A stretch of 14,846 nucleotides of DNA from Sutterellaceae bacterium (GTDB lineage Bacteria; Pseudomonadota; Gammaproteobacteria; Burkholderiales; Burkholderiaceae_F): assembly GCA_030531135.1 (NCBI GenBank), contig JAUNOJ010000016.1, forward strand, positions 1 to 14,846, read 5' to 3'. A program made the translations under genes and the position numbers. The notes beneath the pieces are model-generated. The model saw nothing but the letters and a program-made list of their open reading frames with translations. It searched no databases and was not told the DNA's origin. Of the stretch, positions 1 to 7,337 are shown piece by piece. Positions within the stretch are counted from its first letter, which is position 1. Each line of letters begins with the position of its first letter.

Positions 1-260
1 TAAATCAAAGGGGAGTTTGAGGTTTTGCTAGGGATAAAGTCAGCCCAGTTCACGTCACTCGGGAAAACCTTAACTTTGATCAAAAAAGCCGTAAAAACAA
101 ATGAGTTTTTGAATTTTTATTTCATCCTCATTTAAAGGCGCCGTGACAAAATGAATACAACCGAAAGCCGCGCGGCCGGACATATGTCATTGTCCCGGAA
201 AAGATCTCCGAAAAAGGCTCGACGCGATCAACACTCAACACATGAAAAAAGGATAAAAAA
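1..260 (+). promoter_or_regulatory. Leader and probable promoter region of the P-ATPase operon
   Basis: No gene is visible in these 260 bases. The region holds several dyads: a 10-bp palindrome TTTGATCAAA at 75-84, CCGCGCGG near 168-175, and an inverted repeat GGACA (178-182) / TGTCC (191-195) flanked by CCGG on both sides. A weak promoter candidate is TTGAAT (109-114), 16 bp, then TTTAAA (131-136). The GGACA dyad lies about 65-80 bases upstream of the first start codon and could be a metal-responsive operator, but no known operator consensus was recognised. The ribosome binding site of the first gene (AAGGA, 249-253) closes the region. Confidence 0.35.
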
Positions 261-548
261 ATGAACCAAACGACCAAATACGGTTTGATTTTCTTGGGCG
301 GTCTTGTTGTCGGCGCTTTGGGTGCCGTTGCCGTGTCTCGCGGTAAGCTCAACGTCAAGCCCTTGGCCAGCGAATTGCTTTCCGGCGGTATGGAATTGCG
401 TGACAAGATCATGAGCGGCGTCGAAGGCGTCAAGGAAGACTTGGAAGACGTCGTGGCCGAAGCTCAGGTCAAGGCTGCCGAACGCCGCCAGGCCAAGGAA
501 GTTGCCGAAGCTGCCGAAACGGCTAAAGAAGCTGCTCCCGCCGCTTAA
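261..548 (+). CDS. Small single-pass membrane protein, probable P-ATPase partner (PacL/DUF1490-like or YtxH/DUF6110-like)
   Basis: This 95-residue protein has one N-terminal membrane segment (about residues 8-25) rich in glycine, with G14xxxG18 and G21 suited to helix packing. A cytoplasmic helical tail (about 33-92) follows, made almost entirely of Ala, Glu, Lys, Val and Asp. The ATG at 261 is preceded by AAGGA seven bases upstream. It is the first gene of an operon with a P1B ATPase. In mycobacteria, DUF1490 (PacL) proteins of the same topology and tail composition sit beside CtpC and stabilise the pump in membrane platforms; Firmicutes have DUF6110/DUF5132 proteins in comparable positions. 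That parallel rests on topology, composition and context, not on a computed alignment. Unlike PacL1, the C-terminus has no Asp/His metal-binding motif. Function is therefore inferred. Confidence 0.8.
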   Translation: MNQTTKYGLIFLGGLVVGALGAVAVSRGKLNVKPLASELLSGGMELRDKIMSGVEGVKEDLEDVVAEAQVKAAERRQAKEVAEAAETAKEAAPAA

Positions 549-644
549 TTTTTCTCTTCGAAAGTTTTCGAATTTTCTGCCGCCGCTTGGGCTTTTTTGA
601 AAGTTCGAGCGGCGTGTTGTCGTATCACACGGATAACGAACACC

Positions 645-2990
645 ATGCAGTTTCAACTGATTCATGAAGTCGGCAATCGCCAACGCTGGAAAACGACATC
701 GACTTTGTCGGATGCCAGCGCCGCGCTCATTGCCGACGATATTTCCGCCATCGACGGTATCGAAGGCGTCAAGGTCAATCCGCGCACGGGTTCCGTGACG
801 GTGACTTTTGCTTGCGTCTCGGCTAAAAAAGCGCTCGTCGACTATTTGGCCGGACTCGAAGTGCGTCCGCCCATTATGCGCGACGAACGCAAAGCACTGC
901 TCTGTCAGGCTCGTAAGGCGCCTGTGGCGATTTGCCGTTTGCCTGCCGGAGTCGATACCGTTGCTCGCATTTGGACGAATGCTTTCGAATCCATGCCGCT
1001 GATTCGCATGGTGGGAGCTCCCATCAAGGCATTGTTTACCGGTGCCGGTCGCATGATGCGTGCGGCCAAAGACGACGGTGCGTTGGACTTTTCACCCCTG
1101 GTCAATTGGTTTTGCGTCAGACCCTTCATGCCGTTGATGGTTAACGTCGTCAACGCCGTTTTGGGTTCGATTCCTTACTTGATCAAGGGTGTGGCCGAAC
1201 TGCGTCACGGCAAACTTACGGTCGAAGTTTTGGATGCCGCCGCCATCGGCGTCTCGCTTTTGTTGCGCGACTTCAGAACCGCCGGTCTCGTGGTGCTGCT
1301 GTTGGGCTTGGGCGAATTGCTCGAAAGCTATACCCGTAAGAAGTCCTTGGACAGTCTTGCCGATCAGTTGGCTTTGAAGATCGATACGGTGTGGGTGCGT
1401 CGCGGCGATGCCGTCGTGGAATGCGCTTTGAAAGACATTGCCGATGATGACATCATTGTCGTGCGTGCCGGCAGCACCATCCCGGTCGATGGCAAGGTGG
1501 TGGCGGGCGAAGCCGCCGTCAACCAAGCCACGATGACGGGCGAGGCGCTCGCAGTGCACCGTTGCGAAGGCGGTGTGGTTTTCGCCGGTACCGTGGTCGA
1601 AGACGGTGAAATCGACATCATGCCGACGCAAAAGGGCGGCGAAACGCGCTTGAGCAAAATCATCGAATTCATCGAAACGAGCGAACAGAGCAAGGCCGGC
1701 ATTCAGGGTAAGGCAGAACGTTTGGCCGATGCCATCGTGCCGTACAACTTTGCTTTGGCAGGTTTGGTGTACTTGTTTACGCGCAACCTGACGCGCACGG
1801 CTGCCGTGTTGTTGGTCGACTATTCGTGTGCTTTGCGTTTGGCAACGCCTTTGGCCATTTTGACTTCGATGAAAGAAGGCATCAAAAACGGCATGCTCGT
1901 CAAGGGCGGTCGTTACTTGGAAGCCTTGGCCGAGGTCGATACTATCGTCTTTGACAAGACCGGGACGCTTACGCGCTCCAATCCGGAACTTTCCGACGTG
2001 GTTTCGCTCGACTCTGAATATAGCGACGACGATCTCTTGAGTTTGGCCGCTTGCTTGGAAGAGCACTTCCCGCATCCGGTGTCGCGTGCCGTGGTTGCGG
2101 CTGCCGAACAAAAGGGTTTGGATCACTTTAACGAAGAGCACGACGCCGAAATCAAGTATGTGGTGGCGCACGGCATTTGCTCGAGCGTGGACGGCAAGAA
2201 GGTCGTCATCGGCTCTCGCCACTTCATCGCCGACGACGAAGGCGTGGATTGCTCTGCTGCAGTGCCCCATGTCGAACGTTTGGCCAAGGAAGGCAAGTCC
2301 ATTCTTTACATGGCTTGCGGTTCTCGCTTAATCGGCATTTTGGGCATCATCGATCCGTTGCGCGAAGAAGCTGCCGACGTAATCGCTCAGTTGAAAGATC
2401 GCGGTATCAAGCGCGTTGTGATGCTCACGGGCGACGACGAAAAGACGGCTGCTGCTGTTGCGGCACGCTTGGGCTTGACCGAATACCGCGCACAGGTTCT
2501 GCCGACCGATAAGGCTATGTATGTGCAGCAGTTGAAGGATCAGGGCTGCAAGGTCCTGATGATCGGCGATGGCATCAACGACAGCCCGGCATTGTCTGTG
2601 GCCGACGTGGGTGCAACGTTGCGCGAAGGCAGCGCCATCGCCCAGGAAGTGGCCGACGTGGTTTTGACGCGCAACAGTTTGAACGAATTGCCTAAGGCCA
2701 TCGATTTGGGACGAGCGACGATGTCGCGCATTCACCAGAACTTTACGGTGTCGGTGGGCTTGAATTCCGTCTTTATGGGCGGCGGGCTTTTCGGCTTCAT
2801 TCAGCCGGCTTTGGGTGCCGTACTGCACAATCTGACGACCATCGGCGTTTGCTTAAATGCCATGCGCTCGCCTTTGGACCATCAGTTGCGCATGCACGAT
2901 GTTGTCGACGGACTCAAATCGGCATTTTTGTCCGAACCCGAACAAACCAATGCGCTGTTGCCCCACGAAACCGCTGAGGAGGTTCAATAA
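645..2990 (+). CDS. P1B-type heavy-metal-translocating ATPase with SCA membrane motif
   Basis: A 781-residue inner-membrane cation pump driven by ATP hydrolysis. Visible motifs (numbered from the ATG at 645): an N-terminal HMA-like fold (about 1-75) without a CxxC site; actuator TGE at 298-300; membrane motif Ser394-Cys395-Ala396 where most P1B pumps have CPC; phosphorylation site DKTGTLT with Asp437; HP at 477-478; TGD at 595-597; and GDGIND at 641-646. The last membrane segment carries HN (729-730) and N738, probable ion-path residues. The metal is not clear from the sequence: the missing CPC and CxxC argue against a standard Cu or Zn/Cd exporter, and Mn, Zn or Fe are possible. A TTG at 597 would add 16 residues lacking any family character, so 645 is preferred, although its ribosome binding site is weak. 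The stop codon abuts the start of the next gene, indicating coupled translation. Confidence 0.93.
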   Translation: MQFQLIHEVGNRQRWKTTSTLSDASAALIADDISAIDGIEGVKVNPRTGSVTVTFACVSAKKALVDYLAGLEVRPPIMRDERKALLCQARKAPVAICRLPAGVDTVARIWTNAFESMPLIRMVGAPIKALFTGAGRMMRAAKDDGALDFSPLVNWFCVRPFMPLMVNVVNAVLGSIPYLIKGVAELRHGKLTVEVLDAAAIGVSLLLRDFRTAGLVVLLLGLGELLESYTRKKSLDSLADQLALKIDTVWVRRGDAVVECALKDIADDDIIVVRAGSTIPVDGKVVAGEAAVNQATMTGEALAVHRCEGGVVFAGTVVEDGEIDIMPTQKGGETRLSKIIEFIETSEQSKAGIQGKAERLADAIVPYNFALAGLVYLFTRNLTRTAAVLLVDYSCALRLATPLAILTSMKEGIKNGMLVKGGRYLEALAEVDTIVFDKTGTLTRSNPELSDVVSLDSEYSDDDLLSLAACLEEHFPHPVSRAVVAAAEQKGLDHFNEEHDAEIKYVVAHGICSSVDGKKVVIGSRHFIADDEGVDCSAAVPHVERLAKEGKSILYMACGSRLIGILGIIDPLREEAADVIAQLKDRGIKRVVMLTGDDEKTAAAVAARLGLTEYRAQVLPTDKAMYVQQLKDQGCKVLMIGDGINDSPALSVADVGATLREGSAIAQEVADVVLTRNSLNELPKAIDLGRATMSRIHQNFTVSVGLNSVFMGGGLFGFIQPALGAVLHNLTTIGVCLNAMRSPLDHQLRMHDVVDGLKSAFLSEPEQTNALLPHETAEEVQ
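2976..2982 (+). promoter_or_regulatory. Strong ribosome binding site inside the end of the ATPase gene
   Basis: GAGGAGG lies within the last codons of the ATPase gene, eight bases before the ATG at 2991. It fixes the start of the next gene and shows that it is translated from the same message with no intergenic space. Confidence 0.8.
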
Positions 2991-3572
2991 ATGACGCAAA
3001 GTTCGATTGATCGTTATGTGACGAGTCTTGTCAACGGTCGCGCTCGCGTGCGCCATCCGGCTCTTGTCGGTTTGGATGACGAAACGGTCGAAACCTTAAA
3101 GCAGGCTGCAATGGGCGTAGAGGGCGTTTTGGACGTGGCCGTCAATCCGCGCGTGGGTAGCCTTTTGGTGATCTGGGATCCCGAAGTCGCCACGGTCGAA
3201 GACTTAAAGGGCGCTTTGGAATTCGGTCTTGCCATGCTCGGTATGGATGAAGTCTGCGAAGACGCACCCGAAAAAGGTTGCGCTTGCGAAAAGCCGTGCG
3301 CATGCAAGTTGACGGCCAAGAGCTTGGAAATGGCGGTTGCGCCTGTGGCCAAGCTTGCCGATGTCGCTCTGGATCAGGCGGCCAAGGTTGTGGCGCCCAA
3401 TGTCAAGAACGTGCGCCGCGCTCGCCGCATCACGCAAAATCGCTTGATGTTGGCCGCAGGCACTGCATCCGTTGCTTCTTTGGCTTTCAAAATGCAGTGG
3501 CACGCTACTTTGGGTTGGGTCTTTGTCGCCTTTATGGCAGCGCACCTTTATCAGCACCGTCGCGTGCTCTAA
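2991..3572 (+). CDS. HMA-like domain protein with Cys-rich linker and His-containing membrane tail
   Basis: A 193-residue protein in three parts. Residues about 5-85 resemble the HMA-like fold at the N-terminus of the upstream ATPase (compare GVEGVLDVAVNPRVGSLLV with GIEGVKVNPRTGSVTV), again without CxxC. Residues 89-105 form a cysteine cluster (C89, C97, C99, C103, C105) suited to soft-metal or redox chemistry. The tail (about 150-187) is one or two membrane segments with H171, H185 and H189 in an H-x13-H-x3-H pattern that could bind metal or heme. A plausible role is delivering or sensing the metal for the neighbouring pump, or acting as a pump subunit. The family is recognised only as HMA_2-like; the full architecture was not matched to a named family. 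The gene starts immediately after the ATPase stop codon. Confidence 0.85.
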   Translation: MTQSSIDRYVTSLVNGRARVRHPALVGLDDETVETLKQAAMGVEGVLDVAVNPRVGSLLVIWDPEVATVEDLKGALEFGLAMLGMDEVCEDAPEKGCACEKPCACKLTAKSLEMAVAPVAKLADVALDQAAKVVAPNVKNVRRARRITQNRLMLAAGTASVASLAFKMQWHATLGWVFVAFMAAHLYQHRRVL

Positions 3573-3587
3573 GAGGAGATTTCTGCG

Positions 3588-4016
3588 GTGAGTGAAAATT
3601 CCAAGGGGACGATTGCCGGCATTTTGGGTGCGGGCATCAAAAGTGTGACGCTTTTTATTTTGGTGTGCGCAGCGATTGCGCTTGCCGGGATTGCTCTTGG
3701 AATCGTCTTTGCCGCAGGCGCTCTTTTGCTTCTCCTTTTGATTTTTGCCTTGATTGTCAATCCGGGCGAAGTCAAAACATTGGTGAAAGTCTTGGGAGAC
3801 AAGATTTCCGATTTGATTTCCCGTCTTGAAGCGCTCGTTGCCTCTATGAAAGAGATCATTGAAGAAATCAGTTCGGTTGCACGTGCCGCTTCCGGTATGG
3901 CGTCCGAAGCTCAACAAGGGCAAGGGCAAGCGCCGCAGGAAGCGACTCCGGCCGATGTGTCGACGCAGGAGGCGATAGAAGCTCCGAGTCAAGAAAAGCC
4001 GCAAAAACCGGCTTAA
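3588..4016 (+). CDS. Small two-pass membrane protein of unknown function
   Basis: A 142-residue protein starting at GTG 3588, preceded by GAGGAG (3573-3578) at a good distance and separated from the previous gene by 15 bases. Two closely spaced hydrophobic segments (about 9-34 and 36-58) form a membrane hairpin. An amphipathic helix (about 60-103) with regularly spaced Leu, Ile and Val follows, then a hydrophilic Gln/Glu/Pro/Ala-rich tail (104-142). No catalytic motif or metal-binding cluster is present. As last gene of the P-ATPase operon it is probably an accessory or scaffold subunit of the pump; it could instead be a membrane-stress protein unrelated to metals. No family was recognised. 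Confidence 0.8.
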   Translation: MSENSKGTIAGILGAGIKSVTLFILVCAAIALAGIALGIVFAAGALLLLLLIFALIVNPGEVKTLVKVLGDKISDLISRLEALVASMKEIIEEISSVARAASGMASEAQQGQGQAPQEATPADVSTQEAIEAPSQEKPQKPA

Positions 4017-4037
4017 CGACAAGGCCGAAAATCATCG

Positions 4038-4077
4038 ACGGCAAAGTTCGCAAAAAAGGGCGGCTTTGCCGTTTTTT
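4038..4077 (+). terminator. Rho-independent terminator of the P-ATPase operon
   Basis: Perfect 9-bp inverted repeat ACGGCAAAG (4038-4046) / CTTTGCCGT (4064-4072). Inside it, CGC (4049-4051) pairs with GCG (4060-4062) around an A-rich loop, and a run of T follows to 4077. It lies 22 bases after the stop codon of the last + strand gene. Confidence 0.85.
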
Positions 4078-4290
4078 CATGTCTCCGCGTTTTGCGTAGC
4101 ACACCCACAAGCAAATAATTTTGAAATCTCCGGAAAGCCCGGTGTTTACAGGCCTTAAGACGATTTTTCTCGGTGTGAAACGTCAAAATAACGACCGTCG
4201 CCTGATATACGAGTAGCACATTGCCAAAACTGCGAAGAACCCAAGCTCAGCGGGCTTTCATCGACGTTTTGATGCGGGCGTAGTGTCAAA

Positions 4291-4331
4291 GAAAACGGCA
4301 ACGGACATTTTTGTGTCTCGTTGCCGTTTTC
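4291..4331 (-). terminator. Terminator of the bcs operon, probably bidirectional
   Basis: A 13-bp perfect inverted repeat (4291-4303 / 4319-4331) with core AACGGCAACG / CGTTGCCGTT, continued by GACA/TGTC (4304-4307 / 4314-4317) past one bulged base, with a six-base loop. Both outer ends are A/T-rich, so on either strand the stem is followed by T residues. It lies 17 bases beyond the bcsG stop codon on the - strand and could also catch read-through from the left operon. Confidence 0.85.
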
Positions 4332-4347
4332 AGTTGGCTCGAAGGAC

Positions 4348-6000
4348 TTAGCCGCCGTAAGGCTGCCACTTACCACGGTTTTGACGCAGGTAGTCTTGCG
4401 CTTTATATTCCAAGACTTGTGCCTGACCGTTTTCGCTCACCAGATGCGTTTGCGGCAGGTCTTTCAAGAGTTCCTGCATCGGAACGGCACCGGTCGTCTT
4501 CGAGAAGAAGTTCGTGTCGATCACGCGCCCGATCAAGGTGCTCATTGCCAAGTAACTGGTGTGATCCGGTACATGCATCTGCCCCTTAGGCAAGTCTTTC
4601 AGTCCGAAGAACTTCACCAAGACCGGCACTTGTGTGATGCGCGTGCTCGGAATGTCGCGCAGACGCGGCGCTTGGACACGATCGCCTCGGACGGCGGCAC
4701 CGTGCTCGGGAACCACCACCAACATCACCTTGCGGTTGGTGCGTTCCAATTCGTTCATGAAGGTGTTGAGATTATCCAAGAACGTCTTGGCACGGGGTTC
4801 AAACGATTCCCAGCGGCTGTGGCGTGGCAGACGGTTGCCGTCGTGCAGCGCAATAAAGTTCATCAGCGACACGGAGCGCTTGTCTTTGGCGCGCGTGACC
4901 ACGCGCTGCCAGTGGCGTAAAACCGAGAGCGTGTCGGCGATTTCTTCATTGTTAAAGGACATGTACTTCAGGGGGTACTGACGACGCTCAAACGGAGCCG
5001 TCAAACCGGCTTGCGTTCTCAAGTTGTTGAGATAGTTGTCGTACATGCCGCTATGGTCCATAAACAAATGTTGCTTAAAACCCAGGGTATCCAATCGATT
5101 CATGATTTCGCAGTCCGGACGACGGCTGTCGTAAAGCCCGTCGTGAGAGGGCTGACCGCATGCGCCTTTCAGCAATCGCAATGTGGCGGGGCCCGAATAA
5201 CTCGTGGCCGAATTAAATGCGTCAAAGCGAATGTTAAAGCGAGACAATGCACGGTGATTTTGAAGATTGGCCGCTTCCAAGTCGTCGTTGGAAAGAGAGC
5301 AAACATTCATGATCACGATGTCAAACGGCGTGTCTTTTTCCGAAATGCCGCTCGGAAGCTGTGCAATGCGATCTTTTTCGTAAGCCAAGAACGTGTTGTA
5401 CCAATTTTCGACTTCTTCTTCCGTGACCGTTTGACCGTTCCCGACAGGCATCGTATCAACAGGCTGAGCCATCATGGCAGCCATATCTGTCGGGGTTTGT
5501 GCCGTTACCAACGGGGTTGCGGGGCGCATCGGCGCCGAAATAAACAAAGGTTGGACAAACAGGAAAATGAGCCAACAGCCCGTGACAGCCGAAATGCGCA
5601 CAAAATCGCGCAAGACGTAATAGGCAAGAATGACACCGACGCCGGCGGCAACCATCTTGGGATTGATAAAGTCCCAAGCCAGTTGTACGACGTAGTTCAC
5701 CGAAAAGCCGGCAATACCCGAAGTATTGGCCAGAATGCTTTGCGGGCCCGGCAGCCAACTCTCCGACCAGGCAAGCGAGACGGCCAAGCCGACGGCAATG
5801 AGTTGTCGTAAGACATTGACCCATTTGCCGGCAATCGGAAAGAGCACAAAGAGAAACAATAGGGCATTGAGTCCCAAATCCAGGCGCAAATAGCCGGTGG
5901 CGGCCAATAGGAACTTGCAGATGAAGTAAACGTTCCAAAGCCCCAAGCCGAAATGGGGCTTGATGGCCGCGTGCTTAAGCGTATTGAAAGCATCGGTCAC
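4348..6000 (-). CDS. bcsG: Cellulose phosphoethanolamine transferase BcsG
   Basis: A 550-residue inner-membrane protein (E. coli BcsG is about 560) that transfers phosphoethanolamine from phosphatidylethanolamine to glucose units of nascent cellulose in the periplasm. Residues about 20-155 hold several membrane helices and the conserved SWLPGPQSI segment. The rest is an alkaline-phosphatase-superfamily periplasmic domain. Residues matching the E. coli active site are present: C234 (NVCSLS), nucleophile S269 (SATSYSGPA), H386 (ALHDGNR) and E432/H433 (VVPEHGAA), so the enzyme is predicted active. The start is a GTG whose first bases overlap the TGA of bcsZ (GTGA), indicating translational coupling. 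BcsE and BcsF, which accompany BcsG in enterobacteria, are not encoded here. It is the last gene of the operon. Confidence 0.96.
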   Translation of the reverse strand: MTDAFNTLKHAAIKPHFGLGLWNVYFICKFLLAATGYLRLDLGLNALLFLFVLFPIAGKWVNVLRQLIAVGLAVSLAWSESWLPGPQSILANTSGIAGFSVNYVVQLAWDFINPKMVAAGVGVILAYYVLRDFVRISAVTGCWLIFLFVQPLFISAPMRPATPLVTAQTPTDMAAMMAQPVDTMPVGNGQTVTEEEVENWYNTFLAYEKDRIAQLPSGISEKDTPFDIVIMNVCSLSNDDLEAANLQNHRALSRFNIRFDAFNSATSYSGPATLRLLKGACGQPSHDGLYDSRRPDCEIMNRLDTLGFKQHLFMDHSGMYDNYLNNLRTQAGLTAPFERRQYPLKYMSFNNEEIADTLSVLRHWQRVVTRAKDKRSVSLMNFIALHDGNRLPRHSRWESFEPRAKTFLDNLNTFMNELERTNRKVMLVVVPEHGAAVRGDRVQAPRLRDIPSTRITQVPVLVKFFGLKDLPKGQMHVPDHTSYLAMSTLIGRVIDTNFFSKTTGAVPMQELLKDLPQTHLVSENGQAQVLEYKAQDYLRQNRGKWQPYGG

Positions 6001-7310
6001 GGTTGGGCTCCTTGGTCGACAGCGGTTTCAGACGCAGGACTTTCTGTGGGGGCGGGCTCGCTTGCAACGGGTTCCGGCTGCGGTTGAGCCTGCGCTTCTT
6101 CGGTCTGCGTTTGTTCTGGCGCCGAAGGCTTTTGCTGTTCGACAACAGGCGTTACGGGGGCGACGGTCTTTTCGGCTTCGGGTTTCACGGCGGTTTTAAC
6201 CGGTGTAGCCGCATATTGAAACGCTGCGCGAGACACTTGCAAGAAACCGTCGGCGTCAAAGCGATAAAGCCCCTGATCGAACCCGGCACCGTAAAGCATT
6301 AAAACGTTGCGATAGTAGTTTTCGCCGATGATCGGTTCATTGGCAATGAGCGTGCGAATCCATGCGGCGGTTTTGCTCTTTTGAATCATGGGCAAAACAC
6401 AGGCGGCAAAACCCGCGTTGCCTGCACGGTTGCCTTGGCCGGTGACGATATTGACCTTTTCGGGCGGCAGATTCGCGGCCAAAGTCATTTTTGCCATGGG
6501 CGCAAAGCGCTCGTTCAAAATGTCATAAGCCGGGTCTTTGGGCGAGAGCATGCCTGTCCACATATAGACGCGAATGGCGTTGTAGCTGCCAAGCAGATAG
6601 TCTTCGCCTTGGGGCGAGACCATTTTGCCCGCGGCATCGAACTTGACCCAGTCGGGAGAAAAACCGGCAGGCGCCGAGCGTACCAAGGCGCGCAGCGTTC
6701 CTTCGGTCACATCTTTCCAGTAGGGGTCTTCGGCGGACAAACGACGCAAAATAAAGACGGGGTAGTAGCTCGGATTTAAAGTCACGACGCCGTCGTGATC
6801 AAAGCCTTTTTCGCCCGGCAAAAGCACTTTGCCCAAGTTGGGAACTTCGCGTACGTCGCGCTTTAAAAGTTCCATCATGGCGCGCGCTTTTTCAGTGTAA
6901 CGCGGCTCGTTCCAAAGGCGGCCTGCTTCCAAAAGGTTGTAAGCAATCCATAAATCCGAGTCGGTGGCGTTATTGGTGTCGATCGTTGTCCAATTGCCGC
7001 CGTTTTTACCCCAGAGCCAACTCGGCAGATGCTTGGTGATGTCGCCTTGCGAGAGGTTCTTTTCGGTCCACTCCAAAAGGCGATCAAAACTTGCGCGATC
7101 GTCGGCGACCAATGCAAAGAACATGGCGTAAGACTGCCCTTCGCTGGTGGTGACGCTTCTGTTGTCGGAATGATCGATCACGCGAAACGACGCGTCGACA
7201 TTGCTCGACTTGAAGCTTTCCCACATCGGCCAAGATTGCGCCGCAGCGCCCGTTGCAATGGCACTCATCAAAGACGCGATCATCCAGTTTTTCAAGCGAT
7301 TCGATTTCAT
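5997..7310 (-). CDS. bcsZ: Periplasmic endo-1,4-beta-glucanase BcsZ (GH8) with altered catalytic base
   Basis: A 437-residue GH8 glucanase that in active relatives trims cellulose during export. A Sec signal peptide (residues 1-24, ending GAAA|QS) is followed by the GH8 domain to about residue 365. Proton donor E57 is present in TTSEGQSYA, as are D117 and D119 in NATDSDLW, and LPSWLWGK and NPSYYP match the family. The segment that reads SYDAIRVYMW in E. coli, containing the general base D243, here reads SYNAIRVYMW: residue 244 is Asn (AAC, complement of 6579-6581). The enzyme may be inactive or much weakened. Residues about 370-437 are an unusual tail of Pro, Glu, Gln, Ala and Thr absent from E. 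coli BcsZ. The gene lies 27 bases after bcsB and overlaps bcsG by four bases. Confidence 0.95.
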   Translation of the reverse strand: MKSNRLKNWMIASLMSAIATGAAAQSWPMWESFKSSNVDASFRVIDHSDNRSVTTSEGQSYAMFFALVADDRASFDRLLEWTEKNLSQGDITKHLPSWLWGKNGGNWTTIDTNNATDSDLWIAYNLLEAGRLWNEPRYTEKARAMMELLKRDVREVPNLGKVLLPGEKGFDHDGVVTLNPSYYPVFILRRLSAEDPYWKDVTEGTLRALVRSAPAGFSPDWVKFDAAGKMVSPQGEDYLLGSYNAIRVYMWTGMLSPKDPAYDILNERFAPMAKMTLAANLPPEKVNIVTGQGNRAGNAGFAACVLPMIQKSKTAAWIRTLIANEPIIGENYYRNVLMLYGAGFDQGLYRFDADGFLQVSRAAFQYAATPVKTAVKPEAEKTVAPVTPVVEQQKPSAPEQTQTEEAQAQPQPEPVASEPAPTESPASETAVDQGAQP

Positions 7311-7337
7311 AAAAAGGTACTCAAAAATATTCGCGTC

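Larger units (their letters stand above)
4017..4347. other. Intergenic region between two convergent operons
   Basis: These 331 bases separate the ends of the + strand P-ATPase operon and the - strand cellulose operon. Apart from the two terminator hairpins at its edges (4038-4077 and 4291-4331), nothing gene-like is visible. Short open frames on either strand lack ribosome binding sites and run through the hairpins. Confidence 0.8.

Noticed and set aside
75..84. TTTGATCAAA as an FNR or CRP site
   Set aside because: FNR needs TTGAT-N4-ATCAA and CRP needs TGTGA-N6-TCACA; this compact palindrome fits neither.
242..256. Four-codon open frame (ATG AAA AAA GGA TAA) just before the first gene
   Set aside because: It contains the Shine-Dalgarno of the real gene and has none of its own; most likely chance in an A-rich leader.
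597..644. TTG start for the ATPase, 16 residues upstream
   Set aside because: The added residues lie in a likely hairpin, have no family similarity and no ribosome binding site; ATG 645 starts directly at the HMA-like domain.
1092..2270. 392-residue open frame antisense to the ATPase gene
   Set aside because: His/Gln/Arg-rich translation without family motifs; it lies fully within the ATPase coding region and is explained by its codon use.
3204..4022. 272-residue open frame on the - strand over the last two genes of the left operon
   Set aside because: Arg/Phe/His-rich shadow frame. The + strand genes here have strong ribosome binding sites and sensible membrane topology.
5011..5811. 266-residue + strand open frame inside bcsG
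   Set aside because: Antisense shadow of a well-supported bcsG; no recognisable domain.
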